Notes under the pieces: generated by a model
Databases searched by the model: none
What the model was told of the DNA's origin: nothing
Seen by the model: the letters and a program-made list of their open reading frames with translations, nothing else
In this document: piece after piece, positions 42,648-50,095 of the stretch
Layout of the letters: every line of letters starts with the position of its first letter
Position numbering within the stretch: the first letter of the stretch is position 1
Position numbers and translations under genes: made by a program
Assembly: GCA_024682375.1 (NCBI GenBank)
Contig: JAIKZI010000039.1
Location: 144,338-208,337 of the forward strand
DNA length: 64,000 bases
Reading direction: 5' to 3'
From: Lachnospiraceae bacterium
Lineage (GTDB): Bacteria; Bacillota; Clostridia; Lachnospirales; Lachnospiraceae

Positions 42648-44726
42648 TTATTCCTCATCAGGTTTGTACGCTTCTGAGTATCCACAAGACGCATCAGAAC
42701 ATACAATCTTCTTTCCGCGAATAACCATATAGTTATTACACTTTGGACATTTCTTTGAAACCGGTCTCTGCCAGCTGACAAAGTCGCACTCTGGATAATC
42801 CTCACAACCGAAGAACTTTCTGCCCTTCTTAGTCTTTCTGATTACCACATCCTTGCCACACTTAGGACAAGATACACCAATTTTTTCCAAATAAGGTTTT
42901 GTATTCCTGCACTCAGGAAATCCCGGACATGCAAGGAATTTTCCATGTGGACCATACTTGATAACCATATTACGTCCACAGTTTTCGCAGATTACATCTG
43001 TCACTTCGTCCTGAATCTGGATTTTCTCCAATTCTTTCTCAGCTTTCTTAATAAGCTCCTCTAAATCCGGATAGAAGTTTCTGATGATAGATTTCCATTC
43101 AACCTTACCATCTTCTACACCATCGAGAAGGCTTTCCATATTTGCTGTAAACTCAGTATTAACAACAACTGGGAAAGATTCACGCATAATCTTATCAACC
43201 GCCTCGCCAATTTCAGTCATATAAAGGTTACGGCCTTCTTTTGTGATATAGCGGCGTTTAAGAATAGTTGCGATAGTCGGAGCATATGTACTAGGACGAC
43301 CTATGCCTTTTTCTTCAAGCATTCTAACAAGTGAAGCCTCAGTAAAGTGAGCTGGAGGCTGTGTGTAATGCTGCTTCTCATCAAACTCATTGAGTGAAAG
43401 TACAGAATCTTTTGTGATATCAAAAATACCATTTTTCTTATCTTCCTGCTCTTCATCTGAAGAAACATAGATAAGTCTAAATCCGGCAAATACCTGCTTT
43501 GAAGCACTTCCGGAAAAAATATAGCCATTTGAATTTACCTTTACATTAGTATTTTCAAATACTGCATTTGACATCTGACTGGCCATGAATCTCTTCCAAA
43601 TCAACTGATACAGTCTAAACTGATCTCTTGATAGAGATTCTTTGATTTCAGTAGGAATCTTTGTTACATCTGCAGGTCTTATGGCTTCATGTGCATCCTG
43701 AATTTTCTTTGATTCACTCTTAGATTTTGCTTCATTTCCAAGATATTCTTTACCATAATTCTCTTCAATGAAATCAGCTGCTAAAGCCTTAGCCTCATCA
43801 GAAATACGAACAGAGTCAGTTCTTAAATATGTAATAAGACCAACTGTTCCCATTCCTTTGATATCAACACCTTCGTATAACTGCTGTGCTATACGCATAG
43901 TCTTCTGAGTTGAAAAATTCAAGGCTTTTACAGCTTCCTGCTGCAATGTAGATGTTGTAAAAGGTAGAGGTTTCTTTCTTTCTCTTTCAGTTTTCTGAAT
44001 TGAAGAAACTACAAAATCTCCATCTTTTGTCTTTTCAATAATCTCATCTAAAGAAGCTTTGTCTTTGATATCCTTCTTTCCAGTTGTATCACCATAGAAA
44101 GAAACCATAATAGGCTTCTTCTCCCCTTTTACAGAAAGAGATGCATCTAATGTGTAATATTCCTGTGGGATGAAAGCGTCAATTTCAGCTTCTCTATCAG
44201 CGATCAAACGAAGTGCTACTGACTGAACACGTCCAGCAGAAAGACCTCTTTTAACCTTTGCCCATAAAAGCGGGCTGATATTATAACCAACTAATCTATC
44301 GAGAACTCGTCTAGCCTGCTGAGCGTCAACTAGATTCATATCGATATCTCTAGGATTCTTAAGTGAATCCTTGACCGCTTTCTTTGTAATTTCGTTAAAA
44401 GTGATTCTCTTCACATCTTTGTTCTCAAGTTTAAGAGCGAAATAAAGATGCCAAGAGATAGCTTCTCCTTCGCGGTCCGGGTCAGTTGCAAGATAAATGT
44501 GGTCTGCTTTCTTCACTTCTTTTCTAAGTGATGAAAGAAGCTCGCCTTTACCTCTTATAGTTATATATTTAGGCTCGAAGTCATTTTCTGTATCGATGCC
44601 CATCTGGCTCTTTGGCAAATCACGTACATGCCCTAATGATGCGACTACTTCATAGTTCTTACCTAGGAACTTCTTAATAGTCTTTACCTTTGTAGGGGAC
44701 TCAACTATGACAAGATTTTTAGCCAT
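42648..44726 (-). CDS. topA: DNA topoisomerase I
   Basis: This 692-residue type IA topoisomerase relaxes negative supercoils. It has the Toprim domain (LVIVESPTKVKTIKKF, DPDREGEAI), the active-site Tyr300 in LITYLRTDS, and three C-terminal four-Cys zinc-finger modules starting at about residue 590, the last of them divergent (CSDASC). The SD AAGGAGATGAAGTAA supports the start. It is divergent from comM. In many Firmicutes dprA lies upstream of topA on the same strand; here dprA is on the other strand. Confidence 0.97.
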   Translation of the reverse strand: MAKNLVIVESPTKVKTIKKFLGKNYEVVASLGHVRDLPKSQMGIDTENDFEPKYITIRGKGELLSSLRKEVKKADHIYLATDPDREGEAISWHLYFALKLENKDVKRITFNEITKKAVKDSLKNPRDIDMNLVDAQQARRVLDRLVGYNISPLLWAKVKRGLSAGRVQSVALRLIADREAEIDAFIPQEYYTLDASLSVKGEKKPIMVSFYGDTTGKKDIKDKASLDEIIEKTKDGDFVVSSIQKTERERKKPLPFTTSTLQQEAVKALNFSTQKTMRIAQQLYEGVDIKGMGTVGLITYLRTDSVRISDEAKALAADFIEENYGKEYLGNEAKSKSESKKIQDAHEAIRPADVTKIPTEIKESLSRDQFRLYQLIWKRFMASQMSNAVFENTNVKVNSNGYIFSGSASKQVFAGFRLIYVSSDEEQEDKKNGIFDITKDSVLSLNEFDEKQHYTQPPAHFTEASLVRMLEEKGIGRPSTYAPTIATILKRRYITKEGRNLYMTEIGEAVDKIMRESFPVVVNTEFTANMESLLDGVEDGKVEWKSIIRNFYPDLEELIKKAEKELEKIQIQDEVTDVICENCGRNMVIKYGPHGKFLACPGFPECRNTKPYLEKIGVSCPKCGKDVVIRKTKKGRKFFGCEDYPECDFVSWQRPVSKKCPKCNNYMVIRGKKIVCSDASCGYSEAYKPDEE

Positions 44727-44803
44727 TTACTTCATCTCCTTATATATTTGTTTAGTCATATCAAATGTAATTTTGTTATCTTTTTTCGCAAGAAACTTTG
44801 TCA

Positions 44804-44832
44804 AATATACACCACTGTAGTTTACAATTCAA
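44804..44832 (-). promoter_or_regulatory. Candidate topA promoter
   Basis: Minus strand: TTGAAT (44827-44832), 17-nt spacer, TATATT (44804-44809). A second option, TTGACA followed by GATAAC 18 nt later, lies just downstream. Confidence 0.55.
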
Positions 44833-44845
44833 GAAAAAATTTATT

Positions 44846-44913
44846 TTAATTAAATATATTTAAGAAACTTCAAACTATTTAAGAAATAGTTTACGTTAAT
44901 TAAACATCTTTAA
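44846..44913. promoter_or_regulatory. Direct repeats flanking a perfect palindrome between topA and comM
   Basis: An 18-bp repeat, TTAATTAAATATATTTAA at 44846-44863 and TTAATTAAACATCTTTAA at 44896-44913, has two mismatches. The copies are exactly 50 bp apart. Between them AAACTATTT-AAG-AAATAGTTT (44872-44892) is a perfect 9-bp-arm palindrome. This looks like a binding array for a regulator of comM-dprA, topA or both. Confidence 0.6.
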
Positions 44914-44938
44914 CGTTTGTAAGCCAACATACATGCTA

Positions 44939-44966
44939 CCCTAAATACATAAAAATATATTTAGGG
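44939..44966 (+). promoter_or_regulatory. Stem-loop overlapping the comM Shine-Dalgarno
   Basis: CCCTAAATA (44939-44947) and TATTTAGGG (44958-44966) form a perfect 9-bp stem with a 10-nt loop. The 3' arm includes the first bases of the comM SD AGGGAGG, so folding would mask it. Confidence 0.65.
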
Positions 44967-44977
44967 AGGTTAATAAA

Positions 44978-46516
44978 ATGTATTGTTCAGTGAAAACCGC
45001 AACGCTAAGCGGAATCGATAGCATTATGGTTACATGTGAATCTGACGTTTCTAATGGATTACCTAACTTCTCCATTGTCGGTTTATTGTCAACAGAAGTC
45101 AAGGAGTCTCGTGAAAGAGTTCGCACTGCCGTCAAAAATTCAAAGATAAAATTTCCAGCCTCAAGAATAACAGTTAACATCTCTCCCGCTTCTATAAGAA
45201 AAAGCGGTACGGGATTTGATTTACCTATAGCAGCCTCTATTCTAGGCGCCATGGGACAGATTCCCTTAAAGAAATTAGAAAGTATTCTTATGATTGGAGA
45301 AATGAATCTTACTGGCGAAATTCTTCCAATAAAAGGTGTACTTTCAGCTTCAATTATTTGTAAAGAAAACAGTATAGAATATTTGATGGTTCCGAAAGAA
45401 AATCAAAACGAAGCTACTTTAATAGAAGATGTAAAAGTCATCCCAGTAGGATCTCTTCGCGAGATGATAGATATTCTTCGTTCAGATTTTGAATTGGAGC
45501 ACTTCGTAGTTTATGATGCAGAAAAAAGCATTCCCGAAAAGATAATCTATGAAAATAATTTTAAAGATTTAAAAGGTCATCATTCACTCAGACGATCCCT
45601 TGAAATTGCTGTAAGCGGAATGCATAACCTTCTTATGATTGGACCACCCGGAGCAGGAAAAACCATGGCCGCATCAATGGTTCCTTCTATTCTTCCGCCC
45701 ATGACAAAAGAGGAAATGATTGAAGTTTCAAAAGTCTACTCTGCGGCAGGTCTACTTGTAAATCAAACCTCACTTATTAATAAAAGGCCTTTTAGAGCTC
45801 CTCATCATACAATTTCAAATTTTGGATTAGTAGGAGGTGGTCAAAATCCGGTTCCGGGAGAGATAACTCTTGCCTCATCCGGCGTATTATTTTTAGACGA
45901 ACTATTTGAATTTAGAAAAGAAGCTTTAGAACTATTAAGGCAGCCTCTAGAAAACCACAAAATAAATATCTCAAGGCAGAAAAATCAGGTTGAATTTCCA
46001 GCTGATTTTATGCTTATTGCAGCCACAAATCCTTGTCCTTGTGGCTACTATCCAAACTTAAAACTCTGCCATTGCAAAGAAAGTGATATTAAAAGATACC
46101 TGTCCCATCTTTCGGGTCCACTTATGGATAGAATTGACCTCATGGTTTCCATCCATCCACTTACAATAGAAGAAATGACATCTGATCAAAAATATGAGTC
46201 TTCAGAGGAAATTCAAGCTCGAGTTTTAAAAGCTTTGGAAAAACAAAAAACAAGATTTAAAGGCACAAAAATACACTTCAATAGTCGCATTCCATCTAGT
46301 GAAATAAAGAAATACTGCTCTATTTCTGAAGAACTCGAAGAATACATAAAGTCACATCTTTCAGGACAAACTATTTCTGTTCGCTCCTATCAAAAGCTCT
46401 TAAAAATTTCGAGGACTATAGCTGATTTAGACGACTCTTTTAATATAGAAAAGAAACATTTGGATGAGGCTTTGAATCTAATAACGAAAGGAGAAATATG
46501 GCAAAACATGTATTAG
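44978..46516 (+). CDS. comM: ComM/YifB-family AAA+ ATPase (competence-associated helicase)
   Basis: This 512-residue protein has an N-terminal Lon-protease-like domain (about 1-165), and an AAA+ Mg-chelatase-type domain with Walker A GPPGAGKT, FRAPHHTISNFGLVGGG, Walker B GVLFLDELFEF, and a C-terminal helical lid. ComM in naturally competent bacteria drives branch migration during DNA uptake. The start follows GGAGG by eight nt. It overlaps dprA by 19 nt, a link that strengthens a role in transformation or recombination. Confidence 0.92.
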   Translation: MYCSVKTATLSGIDSIMVTCESDVSNGLPNFSIVGLLSTEVKESRERVRTAVKNSKIKFPASRITVNISPASIRKSGTGFDLPIAASILGAMGQIPLKKLESILMIGEMNLTGEILPIKGVLSASIICKENSIEYLMVPKENQNEATLIEDVKVIPVGSLREMIDILRSDFELEHFVVYDAEKSIPEKIIYENNFKDLKGHHSLRRSLEIAVSGMHNLLMIGPPGAGKTMAASMVPSILPPMTKEEMIEVSKVYSAAGLLVNQTSLINKRPFRAPHHTISNFGLVGGGQNPVPGEITLASSGVLFLDELFEFRKEALELLRQPLENHKINISRQKNQVEFPADFMLIAATNPCPCGYYPNLKLCHCKESDIKRYLSHLSGPLMDRIDLMVSIHPLTIEEMTSDQKYESSEEIQARVLKALEKQKTRFKGTKIHFNSRIPSSEIKKYCSISEELEEYIKSHLSGQTISVRSYQKLLKISRTIADLDDSFNIEKKHLDEALNLITKGEIWQNMY

Positions 46517-47619
46517 ATGAAGATTTTAATAGAAAGAAATACCAGATTTGGTTTAATAGTATTTTTCCCTGGAATAACAAGTTAAAGTTGCAGCTTTATG
46601 AAGAGTTTAAAAGCGCAAAAAACATATATGAAATGCCAGAAAATAAGCTTATAGAATCCCCCTTTTTGGATTTGGAAAAAATGGCTCAAATCCAAAAGTA
46701 TAAAAAGATTACTCCAGATGAAATTTATGAGAAATTACTTACTATCGATATGGACTTCACTACAATTGAAGAGGAGGATTATCCTGGATTATTACAGGAA
46801 ATTCCTGATAAGCCATACTGCCTATATTATCTTGGACATCTGCCAGAAAGAAGCATGCCTTCAGTAGGTGTAGTCGGAGCTAGAATGAGTACCAATTATG
46901 GAAAATCCATAGCTCATGATATTGGCTATTCTCTTGCTAAATGTGGTATAAACGTAGTATCTGGAATGGCCCTGGGAGTCGATTGCGCTTCCCAAAACGG
47001 AGCACTTGAAGCCTCAGGCATGACCACTGCTGTCCTCGGCTCAAGCGTCGATATTTGCTATCCCGAAAAGAATAAACCACTGTATAATGCGTTAAAAAAA
47101 TCCGGTTGCATACTATCGGAGTATCCGCCAAATACAGAGGCCAGGCCTGCTTTTTTCCCACTAAGAAATAGAATTATAAGCGGTATGTCATCTGCACTTA
47201 TTGTCACAGAAGCCCGGGTTAAAAGTGGTTCTCTAATAACTGCCAATCTTGCAAGTTCATACGGAAGGGATGTCTATGCCTTGCCGGGGAGAATCACAGA
47301 TCCTCTGTCTATAGGTACCAATCACCTTATAACCGAAGGCGCACTGGTACTGGAATCCATAGAAGATTTGATAAAAAATCTAAATGAAAAATTCAATAGA
47401 ACTAAAGGAGATGAATCTATTTTTTCAAACGAAGTAGATAATACTCTTACAGAAAAGGAAAGTCTGATTTATGATGTTATAGATTACTATGCTACTCATT
47501 TAGATGATATTTCATTTAAAACAAAGATATTCGACACAGAACTAAATGAACTTCTTACAAATCTAAAAAACAAAGGGAAAATAAACGAAATCTTCCCTGA
47601 CTATTTTGTAAGAATATAA
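46498..47619 (+). CDS. dprA: DNA processing protein DprA (Smf)
   Basis: This 373-residue protein has an N-terminal SAM-like region, a central Rossmann fold (GVVGARMSTNYGKSIA, SGMALGVDCASQNGAL, PPNTEARPAFFPLRNRIISGMS, EARVKSGSLITA), and a C-terminal winged-helix-like part. DprA loads RecA on incoming single-stranded DNA. The ATG has AAAGGAGAAAT and overlaps comM by 19 nt. A bidirectional terminator follows. Confidence 0.95.
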   Translation: MAKHVLDEDFNRKKYQIWFNSIFPWNNKLKLQLYEEFKSAKNIYEMPENKLIESPFLDLEKMAQIQKYKKITPDEIYEKLLTIDMDFTTIEEEDYPGLLQEIPDKPYCLYYLGHLPERSMPSVGVVGARMSTNYGKSIAHDIGYSLAKCGINVVSGMALGVDCASQNGALEASGMTTAVLGSSVDICYPEKNKPLYNALKKSGCILSEYPPNTEARPAFFPLRNRIISGMSSALIVTEARVKSGSLITANLASSYGRDVYALPGRITDPLSIGTNHLITEGALVLESIEDLIKNLNEKFNRTKGDESIFSNEVDNTLTEKESLIYDVIDYYATHLDDISFKTKIFDTELNELLTNLKNKGKINEIFPDYFVRI

Positions 47620-47623
47620 AATT

Positions 47624-47660
47624 AGTGCTTTCAAGGGTTAATCCTTTGAAAGCACTTTTT
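47624..47660 (+). terminator. Terminator of dprA, reading both ways
   Basis: AGTGCTTTCAAGGG / (C)CTTTGAAAGCACT form a stem of about 14 bp with a 6-nt loop, then TTTTT. On the minus strand AATTTTAT follows, so it also can stop the opposite operon. The stop codon of the minus-strand DUF5662 gene lies in the loop. Confidence 0.88.
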
Positions 47661-48183
47661 CTCTGATATATTTATATGTAGCTTCTTCTCCCTGAGTTGC
47701 AACCATTGTGAGAAGTTCCTCCAGAAGTTTCTTGGAATCCTCGTGAAGAATATAATGCCACTTTCCTCTATTATAGTAGTTAAGAGCGCTATCATCTTTA
47801 TAGTCATCTCCCTGATAAACCTTCGATGCACTGATTCTATCAATAAGCATCTCAACTACATATTTTTTAGGCATCTTCATGCCTTCCATGGGATATCCCG
47901 GTTTGCTGGAATAGTCAATCCAATACTCCATGTGATGTTTGTTTCTACCCTTGTGATGAAGCCAGGCAGAGGTATATCCCTTCTCTTCTCTTTCAGCATT
48001 ATTAGGACTTCTAAATCCCTGATAATACTTCACACCAACTCGAAACTCTGTCCATGAATACTTAGATAAGTCATGTGTAAGTCCCTGCCAATATAACCCT
48101 ACTTTAAAACAACCTCTTCTAACTAACTTTCTGTGTTTATGTACTGTACTAAAATGTCCACAAAATCTCTGAAACCAATTCAT
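47638..48183 (-). CDS. DUF5662-type His-rich protein
   Basis: This 181-residue protein is rich in His and aromatic residues. Conserved-looking blocks are LTHDLSKYSWTEF (about 34-46) and WLHHKGRNKHHMEYWIDYSS (about 74-93), which resemble metal-binding His/Asp pairs. I recall these from a family called DUF5662 (catalytic role unknown). It starts immediately after the GH13-like gene (TAA directly followed by ATG), so translation is coupled and the two probably work together. Its stop codon lies in the shared terminator. Confidence 0.7.
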   Translation of the reverse strand: MNWFQRFCGHFSTVHKHRKLVRRGCFKVGLYWQGLTHDLSKYSWTEFRVGVKYYQGFRSPNNAEREEKGYTSAWLHHKGRNKHHMEYWIDYSSKPGYPMEGMKMPKKYVVEMLIDRISASKVYQGDDYKDDSALNYYNRGKWHYILHEDSKKLLEELLTMVATQGEEATYKYIREKVLSKD

Positions 48184-50028
48184 TTATTTCTCCGTATTAC
48201 CTACCAGAATAGTTAGAGTACCACCAGGCACATCTATCTCCTCCTGATTTTCTAACAATCTTCTATTTTCACCAAATACATCCTCAGAAGTATTTGAAAC
48301 GAAATGCCATTTTCTATTGTTCAAAAGTGAAGGAAGTGCAAATTTCTCGTCCTCCAAGTAGAAATTAAACAGAAGCATAACATCCTCGTCCTTAAGATTT
48401 TTTCCATAAAATCCTGCGTAAAGAATTCCTACAGCTTTTCGATCTTCAGAAAGCCATACAGTCCATGGTTCTCTTCCATGGTAGCTTAAATCAGGCAGTC
48501 CCAAATGCTTCGGATCACTCATCTCTTTAGGCATAAGAGGTGAAAGCACAGGATGACTCTTTCTAAAGCCAATAAGACTCTTTATATACTCTCTATACTC
48601 TTTCGTACGCTTTCTATTATTAAAATTCACCCAACCAATCTTATTATCCTGACAATAAGGATTATTATTTCCACTTTGAGAATTCAAGACCTCATCACCT
48701 GACTGGATCATAGGGATACTCTGGGAAAAAATAGCTGCAGCAAGCGAAGTTTTGCAGTTTTTAACCCTTGCGTTCCAAACCATTCTACTATTCGTTTCAC
48801 CCTCAGTACCGTAATTATCACTAAAGTTGAAATTATTACCGTCTCTATTTTCTTCACCATTATCAAGATTATGCTTTTCTTTATAAGAAAAACTATCCAA
48901 AAGTGTATATCCACTACTTGTAGAAGCTGCAAAATTTACAAAGCCAAACTTTTCATTCTGGCGTCTCATCATATTTGTAAATTCAATAATATTTCCATCT
49001 TTGTGATTGATAAGACGTCTAAGTGGATACATAAATCCAGTATCATCCACAAAAAGATGACGGTCCAATCCCGAATAATCATTTAAAACATTTTCAGGAT
49101 AATTGTCATAAAAGATATTTATATTAGAAAGGAATGGATCTCTTGCAATTCTTTCTATCGGACAGGTGAGTCCTATCAAATGGAATCCATCCACATGATA
49201 CTCTTTCGCCCAAAAGCGAAGGCAATCCAAAATCAAATCTTCACTGGTTCCAACAGCAAAGGACATCTCCATCACAATCTGCATATTCTTCTTATGAATA
49301 TGATGAACCATAGATCTCATATTTTCGTGGCAAGAAATTCCACCGAAATAAGAAGCCTTAGGTGCAAAATAAGAAGCTTCACCATATCCCCAATAATTCA
49401 CTTTATTACTTGGTTCGATTTTATAACGATTCCTGCCCTTCTTGTCTACATAAGGCTTTTTAGTACATAAAATCTCATCAAAATCATATAAAGGCTGAAA
49501 CTCTAGAACATTGACGCCCAATTCTGCCAGATAATTAAGTCTTTGAATAACTCCAAGATAATTACCTGCCTTGGCACTTGAAAGTGAGTGATCCATAGTA
49601 AATCCACGCATATGAAGCCTATAGATAATATAATCATTAGTACATATTTTAGGACTTACATCTTTAAAAGGTGTACCTGATTTAATGATATTTCCAAAGC
49701 AAAGAAAATTATGTTTTTTTCTACTTAAATCATTCCAATTATCTCTTCCGTACACCGAAAGTGCATAAGGATCCATACGAAGAGTTCCGTCCTCTTCGAT
49801 TAGATAACCATAGTTTTCATAGTCCAAATCAAGAACAACAATAGAACATACTCTGCCATATCTATAACTATCATCAATATCAATTTTTATCTGAGATAAA
49901 TCCTGCTTATTTATAAGAATTAGATTAACCTTCTTCTTTGTGTTTACTTCAAAAGTGAAAGTTACATTCTGTTCTTTTACAACAGCTCCAAATCTTTTAA
50001 AATCGCCTACTTTAGTTTTAAATTTCAT
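48184..50028 (-). CDS. GH13-fold (isoamylase/GlgX-like) protein lacking catalytic residues
   Basis: This 614-residue protein has an N-terminal beta domain (about 1-110), a (beta/alpha)8 barrel resembling glycogen debranching enzymes, and a C-terminal beta domain. The GH13 motif positions I could align are altered. Region I NH is AV (258-259). Region II VDGFRFD is VDGFHLI, so Ile285 replaces the nucleophile Asp. No Glu occupies the acid/base position (around 303-310). Region IV HD is replaced in NFAASTSSGYTL (365-376), although the nearby EKHN...GENRDG segment is still isoamylase-like. I infer a glycan-binding pseudoenzyme. It has its own promoter and is coupled to the DUF5662 gene. Confidence 0.8.
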   Translation of the reverse strand: MKFKTKVGDFKRFGAVVKEQNVTFTFEVNTKKKVNLILINKQDLSQIKIDIDDSYRYGRVCSIVVLDLDYENYGYLIEEDGTLRMDPYALSVYGRDNWNDLSRKKHNFLCFGNIIKSGTPFKDVSPKICTNDYIIYRLHMRGFTMDHSLSSAKAGNYLGVIQRLNYLAELGVNVLEFQPLYDFDEILCTKKPYVDKKGRNRYKIEPSNKVNYWGYGEASYFAPKASYFGGISCHENMRSMVHHIHKKNMQIVMEMSFAVGTSEDLILDCLRFWAKEYHVDGFHLIGLTCPIERIARDPFLSNINIFYDNYPENVLNDYSGLDRHLFVDDTGFMYPLRRLINHKDGNIIEFTNMMRRQNEKFGFVNFAASTSSGYTLLDSFSYKEKHNLDNGEENRDGNNFNFSDNYGTEGETNSRMVWNARVKNCKTSLAAAIFSQSIPMIQSGDEVLNSQSGNNNPYCQDNKIGWVNFNNRKRTKEYREYIKSLIGFRKSHPVLSPLMPKEMSDPKHLGLPDLSYHGREPWTVWLSEDRKAVGILYAGFYGKNLKDEDVMLLFNFYLEDEKFALPSLLNNRKWHFVSNTSEDVFGENRRLLENQEEIDVPGGTLTILVGNTEK

Positions 50029-50066
50029 GCCTACATCCTTTTTCCCTGTAAAAAAAGTCTCAGATA

Positions 50067-50095
50067 ATTCTACACTTTTTAAATATTACTTACAA
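50067..50095 (-). promoter_or_regulatory. Promoter of the GH13-like/DUF5662 pair
   Basis: Minus strand: -35 TTGTAA (50090-50095), 17-nt spacer, -10 TAGAAT (50067-50072). The -35 box contains the stop codon of the helicase gene. The gap before the ATG is 61 nt, larger than others in this run. Confidence 0.6.

Noticed and set aside
42600-42650. Terminator between topA and codY
   Set aside because: Only about five base pairs can form and no U-tract follows; read-through from topA into codY is likely.
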